Source of the DNA: Pseudomonadales bacterium
GTDB lineage: Bacteria > Pseudomonadota > Gammaproteobacteria > Pseudomonadales > Pseudohongiellaceae
Assembly: GCA_022822865.1 (NCBI GenBank)
Contig: JAJDYJ010000105.1
Span: forward strand, 1-51,597
Direction of reading: 5' to 3'
DNA: 51,597 bases
The translations under genes were made by a program, and so were the position numbers. The notes below the pieces were generated by a model. The model did no database searches. It was not told where the DNA came from and saw nothing but the letters and a program-made list of their open reading frames with translations. This document shows positions 16,674-26,603 of this stretch, piece by piece. Positions within the stretch are counted from its first letter, which is position 1. Every line of letters starts with the position of its first letter.

Positions 16674-18597
16674 GCCGTCGATACGCAAGTTCAATCCGGG
16701 CACTTTCCAGTCGGACGATGAGTTAATAAGGCAATTCGTGGTTCGAAAACACGAACTGCAAATTGTATTGGAGGTATTGAGCGAGAACATCGATGCAAAG
16801 TCTTGCCAGCACATCTTGGTAGCCGGGCCGAGGGGGCGTGGGAAAACCATGTTGCTTGCGCGAGTGTGCGCGGAATTGCGAAAAAACGAAGCGCTCTCGC
16901 AACATTTATTGCCCGTGCGATTCATGGAGGAGAGCCAGGAGGTCACCAACTTGGCGGATTTCTGGCTGGAGGCGCTTTTCCACCTTGCCAAGACGACTGC
17001 GGCCGTTAATCCCGAGTTTTCGGAGGAATTGCTGGTAACGCACAAGGACTTGGCGGTGCGCTGGCAAGACTCGAACTTCGAGGAAATGGCGCGCGCCGCC
17101 GTGTTAGGGGCGGCGGACCGAATCGGCAGGAAACTGGTCCTCATGGTCGAGAATTTGCAGTCCCTCAGTGCCGACCTCGACTCCGATTTCGGCTGGAAGC
17201 TTCGCAAAACGCTACAGTCGGAGCCCCAGATCATTCTGCTTGCCACCGCGACCAGCCAGTTCAAGGAGTTGAGGGACGCGGATGAGCCATTCTTCGAGTT
17301 GTTTCGAATCGTACATCTCGAACCGCTTAGCGTCGCCGAATGCGCGGAACTTTGGCGTATGGCAAGCGGCGAGGAAAGAGATAGCCGGGAAATCAAGCCG
17401 TTGCGCATTCTGACCGGCGGCAGTCCAAGACTCCTGGTCATTGTAGCCACCTACGCCGAACATCGGTCCTTGCGCCAACTGTTGGAAGAGTTGGTGGCGC
17501 TGGTAGACGATCACACCGAGTACTTTCGCGGTCATCTGGAAACGATCGCCAAGACTGAGCGCCGCGTATACCTCGCGGTGCTTGACCTCTGGCAAGCATC
17601 CAGCCCGGCAGAAATCGCCTCGCGAGCCCGCATGGACGTGCGATCCGTGTCGGCCTTGCTTGCCAGATTGGCGGACCGCGGCATTGTTCTGGTCGAAGGG
17701 TCGGGAAGAAAGCGCCTTTACGCTGCCGCGGAACGTCTTTACAGCATCTACTACAAACTGCGGCGCGAACGCGACGAAGCCACTTTAGTGCAGAATTTCA
17801 TTCAGTTCATGACCGTATTCTACAGCAGCCAAAAACTGGATGAAATTTTCGATGTAATACGCTTGGAGGCGGTGCAATCGCCCGCCATCCGAGAGGGATT
17901 TCAACGAGCCATGGCCTCCGATATCGCGGATACGAAAGGAGTCTACCGAAAAACAGCACTGGCCATCGATTTGGACACAGCCGATAAACACTTCAGCAAA
18001 GTCTACGAGCACATACAGAATGGCGAACAGCAGATGGCTATCGAAGTGTGCGAGCAGTTGGTGGAATACTTCGGCGGAAAAGACTCATCCGAATCCAAAT
18101 CGATATTGGCCTTTGCGCTCAAGCTTCTGGCGGAACTACAAGAACTACTTGGCCGCGGGGAAAATGTTCTTCGCACCTGTGAAGATTTTGAAACTCGATA
18201 TCGAAAACCTGGTCAGGATAGGCGCATCACATTTCGATTGTGTCACAATAGTCTGGCAAAGGCTGGGACTCTGTTTGTACTCAATAGAAGGCCAGCTGCC
18301 CTCGAAGCATTTCGGACCGCGTGTTTCGACTTCGACCCGGATGACCCTGGAATGGTTGATCTCTTGATAGCAATAACGATAAGGATAGTTGCAGCCGGTG
18401 CCCCGGCGGGTGAATTGGCGGAAATATTGTCAGCGCAAGGAAAGGGAGGCGGTGTAATGGAGACATTCGTTATCGCACTTCGAATGCACGCGGGTGAGTC
18501 CGTGCGGGCTCCGGCCGAGGTGCTGGAGGTAGCCGAAGACATCCTTGAGCAGATTGAGAATGATGTCCCGATGTTAGGTCCAAAGGATGGCCAGTGA
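16660..18597 (+). CDS. P-loop ATPase with winged helix and TPR-like C-terminus, second gene of the pair
   Basis: The product is 645 aa from ATG 16660 with a strong GGAGGAG ribosome site inside the preceding gene. The N-terminal ATPase has FVVRKHELQIVLEVL, Walker A GPRGRGKTM (56-64), a Walker B-like LVLMVENLQSL in which Glu-Asn replaces the usual Asp-Glu, and a sensor-1-like LLATATSQF. A winged-helix-like stretch (EIASRARMDVRSVSALL, then LADRGIVLVEG) follows at about 310-350. From about 400 the protein is helical and repeat-like (VYEHIQNGEQQMAIEVCEQL), suggesting TPRs for partner binding. The altered Walker B may mean weak hydrolysis, with this subunit acting as a sensor. No nuclease or other toxic domain is seen. 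It is the last island gene before the rplM promoter. Confidence 0.76.
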   Translation: MNTTKPSIRKFNPGTFQSDDELIRQFVVRKHELQIVLEVLSENIDAKSCQHILVAGPRGRGKTMLLARVCAELRKNEALSQHLLPVRFMEESQEVTNLADFWLEALFHLAKTTAAVNPEFSEELLVTHKDLAVRWQDSNFEEMARAAVLGAADRIGRKLVLMVENLQSLSADLDSDFGWKLRKTLQSEPQIILLATATSQFKELRDADEPFFELFRIVHLEPLSVAECAELWRMASGEERDSREIKPLRILTGGSPRLLVIVATYAEHRSLRQLLEELVALVDDHTEYFRGHLETIAKTERRVYLAVLDLWQASSPAEIASRARMDVRSVSALLARLADRGIVLVEGSGRKRLYAAAERLYSIYYKLRRERDEATLVQNFIQFMTVFYSSQKLDEIFDVIRLEAVQSPAIREGFQRAMASDIADTKGVYRKTALAIDLDTADKHFSKVYEHIQNGEQQMAIEVCEQLVEYFGGKDSSESKSILAFALKLLAELQELLGRGENVLRTCEDFETRYRKPGQDRRITFRLCHNSLAKAGTLFVLNRRPAALEAFRTACFDFDPDDPGMVDLLIAITIRIVAAGAPAGELAEILSAQGKGGGVMETFVIALRMHAGESVRAPAEVLEVAEDILEQIENDVPMLGPKDGQ

Positions 18598-18645
18598 TTG
18601 ATGGACCTTTTGCGTCGCCAAAGCTGGTTTCGGGCCCAAATTCAT

Positions 18646-18674
18646 TTGCGTCAAGCGTGTCGCTCAGGTAACAT
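18646..18674 (+). promoter_or_regulatory. promoter of rplM-rpsI
   Basis: TTGCGT (18646-18651) and TAACAT (18669-18674) are separated by 17 bases, 36 bases before the rplM start. This shows the ribosomal genes keep their own promoter next to the island end. Confidence 0.55.
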
Positions 18675-18710
18675 CCGCGCTCCCTCGAAATAGCGTGATT
18701 CGAACGAGCG

Positions 18711-19139
18711 ATGAAGACCTATAGCGCACATCCGGGCGAAGTGCCTCGCAACTGGCTGCTGGTGGACGCCGAAGGGCAGACTCTGGGGCATATGGCGAGC
18801 GCAATCGCCACGCGCCTGCGCGGCAAGCACAAGGCGGAATATACGCCGCATGTCGATACCGGCGACTTCGTCGTGGTCATCAACGCGGACAAGGTTCGGG
18901 TCACGGGCAAGAAGGCCACCGGCAAGATCTATCGTTCCCATTCGGGCTATCCCGGCGGGCTGAAATCGCTTTCCTTCGAACAGTTGCTCGAGAGGTCGCC
19001 CGAACGGGTGGTTCGTCTGGCGGTGCGGGGCATGATGCCGCGCAACCGGCTCGGCCGGGCCATGTTGAAGAAACTGAAGATCTACGCCGGCGGCGAGCAT
19101 CCGCATTCGGCGCAGCAGCCGCAAACCCTGGAACTGTAA
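18711..19139 (+). CDS. rplM: 50S ribosomal protein L13
   Basis: The product is 142 aa, the normal length. Family landmarks are [39 protein letters not shown], and [18 protein letters not shown] with the [15 protein letters not shown] end. It is one of the early assembly proteins of the large subunit. rpsI follows after 12 bases in the same operon, as in nearly all bacteria. zapE is its normal upstream neighbour in related species, but the island now lies upstream. Confidence 0.98.
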   Translation: MKTYSAHPGEVPRNWLLVDAEGQTLGHMASAIATRLRGKHKAEYTPHVDTGDFVVVINADKVRVTGKKATGKIYRSHSGYPGGLKSLSFEQLLERSPERVVRLAVRGMMPRNRLGRAMLKKLKIYAGGEHPHSAQQPQTLEL

Positions 19140-19151
19140 GCGCGAGACGAA

Positions 19152-19544
19152 ATGGCAACCGAACAGTATTACGGCACCGGCCGCCGCAAGACCTCCGCCG
19201 CCAGAGTGTATCTGACTCGCGGCAGCGGCAACATCGTCGTCAACCGGCGTCCGCTGGAAAATTACTTCGGCCGCGAAGTGGCGCGCATGATCGTGCGCCA
19301 GCCGCTTGAAGTCGTCGACATGAACGAACGGTTCGACATCACGGTCAGCGTTCGCGGCGGCGGCAGTTTCGGCCAGGCCGGGGCGATCCGGCATGGCATC
19401 ACCCGGGCGCTGATCGACTACGACAGCGAACTCAAGCCGACCTTGCGCAAGGCCGGATTCGTGTCCCGGGACGCGCGCGAAGTCGAGCGCAAGAAAGTCG
19501 GTCTGCGCAAGGCGCGCAAGCGGCCGCAATATTCCAAGCGCTGA
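19152..19544 (+). CDS. rpsI: 30S ribosomal protein S9
   Basis: The product is 130 aa. It shows the S9 start [14 protein letters not shown], the [11 protein letters not shown] segment, the glycine-rich [18 protein letters not shown] core, and the basic tail ending [11 protein letters not shown] that reaches into the P site of the 30S subunit. It is in an operon with rplM. The 146 bp that follow contain the petA promoter and no recognisable strong terminator. Confidence 0.98.
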   Translation: MATEQYYGTGRRKTSAARVYLTRGSGNIVVNRRPLENYFGREVARMIVRQPLEVVDMNERFDITVSVRGGGSFGQAGAIRHGITRALIDYDSELKPTLRKAGFVSRDAREVERKKVGLRKARKRPQYSKR

Positions 19545-19595
19545 GAAATTTTTCTTTTAATTCAGTAGCCTGGCATGAATCAGGCGGAAACTCGC

Positions 19596-19624
19596 TTGAT
19601 ATTTTCCGGCGGATTCATTAGCAT
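19596..19624 (+). promoter_or_regulatory. promoter of the bc1 operon
   Basis: TTGATA (19596-19601) and TAGCAT (19619-19624) are separated by 17 bases, about 67 bases before the petA start. The spacing is ideal and the boxes match the consensus reasonably. Confidence 0.5.
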
Positions 19625-19690
19625 CCGCCCGGCTTGCCCGCGCGCGTGGGATTAGCGGAATATTTCATTCGATCAGGAGATAAACCGAAG

Positions 19691-20293
19691 GTGGCTGACG
19701 ACAGTACCAAGACCGCGCGCAGGCGCTTTCTGGTAGGCGCGACATCCTTGCTCGGAACCGCCGGCGTAGCCGGCGCGGCGGTACCCTTTATCGGGTCCTG
19801 GAATCCGAGCGCCGAGGCCCGGGCGGCGGGGGCGCCGGTCCGCATCGACATAAGCAATCTGCTCGAGGGCGAGTTGCTCGGGCCGATTCCCGCCTGGCGC
19901 GGCCGGCCCATTTTCGTGGTGCGGCGCGGCCCCGAGGCTCTCGAAGCCCTGAACCGCGACCCGGACCGACTCGCCGATCCCGATTCGGAAGAGCCCGAGC
20001 AGCCGGAGTATGCCCAGAACGAATTTCGCTCGCGCACTCCCGAACTGATGGTGCTCGTCGGACTCTGCCCCCACCTGTTCTGCTCGCCGACTCCACATAT
20101 CGAGCTGCGGCCCCAGCCTTTCGACGCCGAATGGAACGGCGGCTTCTTCTGCCCCTGTCACGGATCGCGCTTCGACCTCGCGGGCCGTGTCTACAGCGGC
20201 TCGCCGGCCTCCCGCAACATGGAAGTGCCACCGTATTCCTACGAAGGCGACAATATTCTCGTCATCGGCATCGACGAGGAGAACACGGCATGA
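19691..20293 (+). CDS. petA: ubiquinol-cytochrome c reductase Rieske iron-sulfur subunit
   Basis: The product is 200 aa from GTG 19691; a TTG at 19634 would add an atypical extension. The Rieske protein moves electrons from ubiquinol at the Qo site to cytochrome c1. A twin-arginine-like RRRFLVGAT and a hydrophobic anchor (about 18-35) lead to the periplasmic domain. The cluster ligands are present: C126, H128, C154 and H157, with the disulfide pair C131-C156 (second motif CPCHGSRFDLAGRVY). The first motif reads CPHLFC instead of the near-universal CTHLGC, so two loop residues next to the cluster are changed. The gene overlaps petBC by 4 bases. Confidence 0.95.
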   Translation: MADDSTKTARRRFLVGATSLLGTAGVAGAAVPFIGSWNPSAEARAAGAPVRIDISNLLEGELLGPIPAWRGRPIFVVRRGPEALEALNRDPDRLADPDSEEPEQPEYAQNEFRSRTPELMVLVGLCPHLFCSPTPHIELRPQPFDAEWNGGFFCPCHGSRFDLAGRVYSGSPASRNMEVPPYSYEGDNILVIGIDEENTA

Positions 20294-22398
20294 ACGGCAC
20301 GGACGGGCAAGGAACCGATGCGGTGAACGTAGCGCCGAATCCCGCGGCCGCCGACGGTGCCGCCGCGGCAAAGCCGCCCGGCCGGTTAACGGCGGCATTC
20401 ACGGGCCTGGTGGGCTGGCTCGACGCAAGACTTCCCGTGGTCGAGGCCTGGGAAACGCACATGTCGAAGTACCATGCCCCGTCCAATTTCAATTTCTGGT
20501 ACTTTTTCGGCGTGCTGTCCCTGGCGGTGCTGGTCATCCAGATCCTTTCCGGCATCTGGCTGACGATGAACTACACCGCGAGCGCCGAGGGGGCCTTCGC
20601 CTCCATCGAATACATCATGCGCGACGTGGAATGGGGCTGGCTGCTGCGTTACGTCCATTCGACCGGGGCTTCGGCGTTCTTCTTCGTGGTCTATGTGCAC
20701 ATGTTCCGGGGCCTGATGTACGGCTCCTACCAGCGGCCGCGCGAACTCATCTGGATTTTCGGCATGGCCATCTACCTGATCCTGGTGATGGAAGGCTTTC
20801 TCGGCTATGTGCTGCCCTGGGGCCAGATGTCCTACTGGGGCGCCAACGTGATCGTGTCGCTGATCGGCGCCATTCCCGTCATCGGCGAGGATCTGCTGAT
20901 CTGGGTGCGCGGCGACTATCTCATATCCGGGGCGACGCTGAACCGGTTCTTCGCCCTGCACGTGGTGGCCCTGCCGCTGGTGCTCATCGCCCTGGTGGTG
21001 CTGCACATCCTGGCGCTGCACGAAGTGGGCTCCAACAACCCCGACGGCATCGAGATCAAGCGGCACAAGGGGCCTGACGGGGTGCCCCTGGACAGCGTAC
21101 CCTTCCACCCCTACTACACCCTGTTCCACGACCTTGGCGGCGTGGTGCTGTTTCTCATCGTGTTCTTCGCGGTGGTCTTTTTCGCGCCGGAGATGGGCGG
21201 CTATTTCCTGGAAGTGGCGAATTTCCAGGAGGCGGATTCGCTGAGGACGCCGGAACACGTGCCCCCGGTCTGGTATTACACGCCTTTCTACTCGATGTTG
21301 CGCGCGGTGACGGTTCCGCTATTCGGCATCGACGCGAAATTCTGGGGCCTGCTGATCATGTTCGGCGCCATCGCGATCCTGTTCTTTCTGCCCTGGCTCG
21401 ACCGGAGCCCGGTGCGCTCGATGCGCTACAAGGGCTGGTACAGCCGCGTCGCCCTGATGCTGTTCGTGGTCAGTTTCTTCATCCTCGGCGTGCTTGGCGT
21501 CCAGGCGGTCAGTCCCGCCAAGATCTTGCTGGCGCAGATCATGACCGTGGTCTACTTCCTCTATTTCATTCTGATGCCCTGGTACACCCGTGTCGAAAAG
21601 ACTTCGCAGCCGCCGGACCGCCTGACCGGGCGCTGGATCAGCATCCCGCAACTGATTGGCAGCATCGTGCTCATCGCCTTGCTCGTGGTGCTGCCGTTGA
21701 TGCTCGTTTCGGAACGGGCGGAAGCGGCGGAAGCCGGCAATCTCGAACTCGATCGCGTCGAGACCGACTTCATGGACAAGGACTCGCTGCAACGCGGCTT
21801 CAATTCCTACATGAACTATTGCGTCTCCTGCCACGCGCTGGGCTACGCGCGCTATGAACGCACCGCCGACGACCTGGAGATTCCCCACGAACTCGTGCTC
21901 GAGAACCTGATTTTCGACGATTCGCTGATCGGCGATCTGATCGGGAATTCGATGTCCGAGGACGACGCCAACGAGTGGTTCGGCGTGGCGCCGCCGGACC
22001 TGACGCTGATATCGAGAGTGCGCGGCCCGGATTGGCTCTATACCTATCTGCGTTCCTTCTACAACGATCCGCTGCGGCCTTTCGGGACGAACAACAGCAT
22101 CTTTCCCAATGTGGGCATGCCCAATGTGCTTCACGAATTGCAGGGCGACGTGATGTGCGACGATCATGGCACGGACGATCCCGCCCAATGCGATCTCAGC
22201 CTGGTCGAAGGCTCCGGCAGCATGAGCGAAGCCGAGTTCGACGCCATGGTCGGGGATATGGTCAATTTCCTGCACTATATCGGCGAGCCGATCCGTTACC
22301 GGCGCCAGCAGATCGGAATCCGGGTATTGCTCTTCCTGGGACTGCTCTACGTTTCCATCGCTCTCATGAGCCGCGAGTTCCGCAAGGACTATCACTGA
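20290..22398 (+). CDS. fused cytochrome b / cytochrome c1 of the bc1 complex
   Basis: One 702-aa frame joins petB and petC. ATG 20290 overlaps the petA stop. After an Ala-rich extension of about 45 residues, cytochrome b shows the paired haem histidines in [19 protein letters not shown] and [17 protein letters not shown], and the Qo motif as PVWY (P326-Y329) rather than PEWY. The b part ends near residue 440. A hydrophobic segment ending [12 protein letters not shown] then resembles the c1 signal peptide with an Ala-X-Ala site. Cytochrome c1 has its haem motif CVSCH (C511, C514, H515), a GMPNVL segment for the Met ligand, and a C-terminal membrane anchor ([14 protein letters not shown]). A precursor of this type is cleaved after export in Bradyrhizobium (fbcH); separate genes are usual in gammaproteobacteria. 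Confidence 0.93.
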   Translation: MNGTDGQGTDAVNVAPNPAAADGAAAAKPPGRLTAAFTGLVGWLDARLPVVEAWETHMSKYHAPSNFNFWYFFGVLSLAVLVIQILSGIWLTMNYTASAEGAFASIEYIMRDVEWGWLLRYVHSTGASAFFFVVYVHMFRGLMYGSYQRPRELIWIFGMAIYLILVMEGFLGYVLPWGQMSYWGANVIVSLIGAIPVIGEDLLIWVRGDYLISGATLNRFFALHVVALPLVLIALVVLHILALHEVGSNNPDGIEIKRHKGPDGVPLDSVPFHPYYTLFHDLGGVVLFLIVFFAVVFFAPEMGGYFLEVANFQEADSLRTPEHVPPVWYYTPFYSMLRAVTVPLFGIDAKFWGLLIMFGAIAILFFLPWLDRSPVRSMRYKGWYSRVALMLFVVSFFILGVLGVQAVSPAKILLAQIMTVVYFLYFILMPWYTRVEKTSQPPDRLTGRWISIPQLIGSIVLIALLVVLPLMLVSERAEAAEAGNLELDRVETDFMDKDSLQRGFNSYMNYCVSCHALGYARYERTADDLEIPHELVLENLIFDDSLIGDLIGNSMSEDDANEWFGVAPPDLTLISRVRGPDWLYTYLRSFYNDPLRPFGTNNSIFPNVGMPNVLHELQGDVMCDDHGTDDPAQCDLSLVEGSGSMSEAEFDAMVGDMVNFLHYIGEPIRYRRQQIGIRVLLFLGLLYVSIALMSREFRKDYH

Positions 22399-22430
22399 CG
22401 GGCGACGGCCGTCCGCTAACGGGGAAAAAT

Positions 22431-23066
22431 ATGGGAGTTATCGCGAAACGGTCGTCCATGACCTTTTATTCGGATCCGGTCAGCCATTACAGCCATCGCG
22501 TACGCATCGTTCTCGCCGAAAAGCAGGTGACCGTCGACCTGATCGACGTCGATTCGGAAAATCTGCCCGAAGACCTGGTGGACCTGAATCCCTATAACAG
22601 CCTGCCGACCCTCGTCGACCGCGACCTCGTGCTCTATGAAGCCGACATCATCATGGAATATCTCGATGAACGCTTCCCCCATCCGCCCCTGTTTCCGGTT
22701 TATCCGGTCGCCCGCGCGCAAAGCCGACTCTGGATGTATCGCGTGCGGCGCGAATGGTGTACGCTGGTGGATCCCCTGCTGGCGGGCGAGGGTACCGAAG
22801 ACGAGTTGGAAGGCATCCGGGAGAAGCTGCGCGACAGCCTGGTCGCCACTGCGCCGATATTCGGCGAAAAACCCTTCTTCATGAGCGACGAGTTCACGAT
22901 CGTCGATTGCTGTGTGACGCCGATCCTCTGGCGCCTGCCGGTGATGGGAATCGAATTGCCGGAGACCCGCGCCACCAAACCGCTGCTCGAATATCGCGAC
23001 CGCCTGTTCAATCGCGATTCGGTAAAGGCCAGTCTTTCGGAACTCGAGCGCGAGATGACCGCCTGA
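22431..23066 (+). CDS. sspA: stringent starvation protein A
   Basis: The product is 211 aa, a GST-fold protein that binds RNA polymerase in gammaproteobacteria and alters transcription in stationary phase. The thioredoxin-like N-terminus reads [22 protein letters not shown], followed by [19 protein letters not shown] and [15 protein letters not shown]. The helical C-terminal domain has [20 protein letters not shown]. It follows petBC by 32 bases, the usual place in Pseudomonas-like genomes. An adjacent sspB, common downstream in relatives, is absent; the next genes are on the other strand. Confidence 0.94.
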   Translation: MGVIAKRSSMTFYSDPVSHYSHRVRIVLAEKQVTVDLIDVDSENLPEDLVDLNPYNSLPTLVDRDLVLYEADIIMEYLDERFPHPPLFPVYPVARAQSRLWMYRVRREWCTLVDPLLAGEGTEDELEGIREKLRDSLVATAPIFGEKPFFMSDEFTIVDCCVTPILWRLPVMGIELPETRATKPLLEYRDRLFNRDSVKASLSELEREMTA

Positions 23067-23092
23067 TCCGGCGGCCGGCGCATTCCGCTGGC

Positions 23093-24303
<1,211 letters not shown>

Positions 24304-24318
24304 TTATTTTAGCGGGTA

Positions 24319-24702
24319 TCAACAGCCTTCAAACGCATTTCGAATCCATTCGATTCGATCTTCTCCAGCGGGGCCGCCGCCGGTAATCGCGACCACGTCG
24401 AAGCGGCAGGACTTGTGCTGCCAGTTCCTCGATTTCAGGAACCAGGCTGCCGCCAGACGCAATTTTCGCTGCTTCGCCGGCCCCACGGTTTCGAGCGCGC
24501 TGCCATAGCGGTCGCTCTTGCGGTAGCGCACTTCGACGAAGACCACGTATCCCTGCCGATCGCGCATGATCAGGTCGATCTCGCCGACCCGGCAATTGAA
24601 ATTGCCTTGCACCAGCGAAAGGCCGTGACCGCCCAGGTAACGAAGGGCCCGCTGCTCCTGCAAGCTTCCCAGTTTACGGTGATCGATCGGGCGTCCTGCC
24701 AT
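24319..24702 (-). CDS. yraN: UPF0102 family protein YraN
   Basis: The product is 127 aa, an endonuclease-like fold of unproven function. ATG 24702 is chosen because the family begins close to LGSLQEQRALRYL. The restriction-enzyme-like core is readable as CRVGEIDLIMRD and VVFVEVRYRKSD (Glu, Asp and Glu of a PD-(D/E)XK-type site, with Arg near the Lys position), followed by KQRKLRLAAAWFL. It lies between lpoA and diaA as in most gammaproteobacteria. The identity is firm; the biochemical role remains uncertain for the whole family. Confidence 0.93.
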   Translation of the reverse strand: MAGRPIDHRKLGSLQEQRALRYLGGHGLSLVQGNFNCRVGEIDLIMRDRQGYVVFVEVRYRKSDRYGSALETVGPAKQRKLRLAAAWFLKSRNWQHKSCRFDVVAITGGGPAGEDRIEWIRNAFEGC

Positions 24703-24713
24703 CGCGATCTTTC

Positions 24714-26534
24714 TCAGTCCCCGGGTTCGGCGAGAGGTACGGCAACGCCGTTTTCGAAACGCCCCGGAGTGAGCCGGCGATGAATGCGCCGATTCTCTTC
24801 CATGTGCAACTCGCCGGTGGCGCCGCGCAAGCTGGTAACCTGCCGCCGGAGAAACTGTTGCAGCCGCGGGTAAAGGCGGAAGCTGTCGATGCCCATGGCC
24901 TGCAATCTGCGTTCGGTTCCGCCGCTGGCGAGAGGAACGCCGGGATCCAGCCACATCAGCGGCGCGTCGGCGAAAATGACGCCTTCGAGATCCCGGTTCA
25001 GGTCCGGATTGTCGGAGCCGTCGTAGATCGACGGCAGGGCGAATACCGGCAGATCGTCGGCGAAATAGAAATCGAGCGCGGGCTTGATCTGGCGCCCCAC
25101 CTGCGGGTTCGCCATCAGGAAAATAAAATCGATGTCGCGGCGCCGGCGCGGCGTGAATGCGACGTTGGAGCGCGGCAACACATCGAGCAGGCGTTGCAGC
25201 CGCGCCTCGCTGGCGTCGATGTCGAGTACGCTTTTGACTACATCGGTGAAATCTCCCGCTCCGAGATACGCCGCGCGCGATACGAAACTGCCGCCGCGCG
25301 CCTGCCAGCGTTCGGCGAAGATGTTCTGCAGACGCAGAAATACGTCGTTGGCGGGATAGATCGCCGCCGCGTTGCGATGTCCGGCCCGCCAGGCGAGGTC
25401 GATGATGGCGTCGATCTCGTCTTCCGGCGCCAGGGCGAACTGGAACAGCCGTCCGTCGCCGGGCGGCGGTTCGGCATCGGTGTAATTCAGCGCCAGCGTG
25501 GGAGTCGGCAGCTCGCCGGCATCCAGCAACTGGTTGACGAGATCCTTGAACAGCGGCCCTACGATCAGATCCGCGCCGGCAGCCACCGCGCGCTGGTAGA
25601 TCGGCAGGATATCGGCGGCGCCCGAACTGTCGAACAACGAGATGTGCGGCACCTCGCGCGAAACCGCCAGCGCCTCATAGTATCCGGCGAAGAAACCTTG
25701 TTGAATCGCCGCGCCCGCGGCTTCCCGCAAGGGCAGTATGAGGGCGATATGGCGTGGCCGTTCGCCCCAGGCGGCCTCAAGTTGCCGTAATTGTTCGGGT
25801 AACTGGCGCGCGGCCGAATGCTGCTCCCAGGACCGGCGCCAACTCACCAGGGATTCGAGTTGCCGCGGGACGCTGTATTGGCCCGAGTCCACGACCCGGG
25901 CCAGTTCGACCCAGCCGCGCAATTCGTAACTCGTGCTTGAAGCGGCCAGCTCTTCAAGTTCGCGTCCGGAAAGCGCTTCCAGCGTGGCCCAGATCTTGCG
26001 GCGCACATCTTCGCCGCCCGCGCCGTCGAGCAGGCCGCTGACTTCGGTCCAGGCGCCGACCGCCTGCCGCGGCTGCTCAAGGGAGTTGTTGATATCTCCC
26101 AGAAGCTGGTAATAGTCGACGAAATAATCAGCCGAGCGGCCCGGTACGGCGATCTCGCGCAGCCGCGCCATGGCCGCCGCGCCGTCGTCCGCCGCCAGAC
26201 TTACGCGGCTGCGCAGCAAGGCGAGCCGGATTTCAAGTCCCGGTGGCGCCGGCACGACGGCTTCGGCTACTTCCGCGGCCTCGGACAGGCGTCCTTCCGC
26301 AAGCAGGCGTTCTCCCGCTTCCAGCCGCAGCAGCGCGGCCTCGGCTCCCGCCGCGGTCCCGGCCCGCGCGAGCAGGACGGCGATCGAATCTTCCGCCGGA
26401 TCGACAGCCGCCGGTTCGCGTACGCCCGGCGACGCGCCGCAGCCGGCAAGCACGATCAGCCAGAGCAGGATATACAGACGTATGGATGACAAACTAGAAT
26501 CCGTTGACCGCAAGTCTGAAATCGGCGCGGCCAA
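24714..26534 (-). CDS. lpoA: penicillin-binding protein activator LpoA (LppC family)
   Basis: The product is up to 606 aa. LpoA is an outer-membrane lipoprotein that activates the peptidoglycan synthase PBP1a. A signal peptide ends in VLAGC (lipobox). An Ala/Leu/Glu-rich helical, TPR-like half follows (LRLEAGERLLAEGRLSEAAE). The C-terminal half is a periplasmic-binding-like domain with HIALILPL, ADLIVGPLFKDLVNQLL, and FIFLMANPQVGRQIKPAL. The only start giving the complete signal is TTG 26534; a second TTG about 50 bases in is also possible. No ATG fits. It is divergent from rsmI across 69 bp. Confidence 0.88.
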   Translation of the reverse strand: MAAPISDLRSTDSSLSSIRLYILLWLIVLAGCGASPGVREPAAVDPAEDSIAVLLARAGTAAGAEAALLRLEAGERLLAEGRLSEAAEVAEAVVPAPPGLEIRLALLRSRVSLAADDGAAAMARLREIAVPGRSADYFVDYYQLLGDINNSLEQPRQAVGAWTEVSGLLDGAGGEDVRRKIWATLEALSGRELEELAASSTSYELRGWVELARVVDSGQYSVPRQLESLVSWRRSWEQHSAARQLPEQLRQLEAAWGERPRHIALILPLREAAGAAIQQGFFAGYYEALAVSREVPHISLFDSSGAADILPIYQRAVAAGADLIVGPLFKDLVNQLLDAGELPTPTLALNYTDAEPPPGDGRLFQFALAPEDEIDAIIDLAWRAGHRNAAAIYPANDVFLRLQNIFAERWQARGGSFVSRAAYLGAGDFTDVVKSVLDIDASEARLQRLLDVLPRSNVAFTPRRRRDIDFIFLMANPQVGRQIKPALDFYFADDLPVFALPSIYDGSDNPDLNRDLEGVIFADAPLMWLDPGVPLASGGTERRLQAMGIDSFRLYPRLQQFLRRQVTSLRGATGELHMEENRRIHRRLTPGRFENGVAVPLAEPGD

Positions 26535-26603
26535 TGCCTTGCCGATGCAGATAGACTAATACAGCTCGCGGCCTTTCACCAATTACGGGGAGAAATTTCC
26601 ACC

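Noticed and set aside
21319..22395. Reverse-strand open frame opposite the cytochrome b-c1 gene
   Set aside because: Gln/His/Asp-rich translation typical of an antisense shadow of a GC-rich membrane-protein gene.
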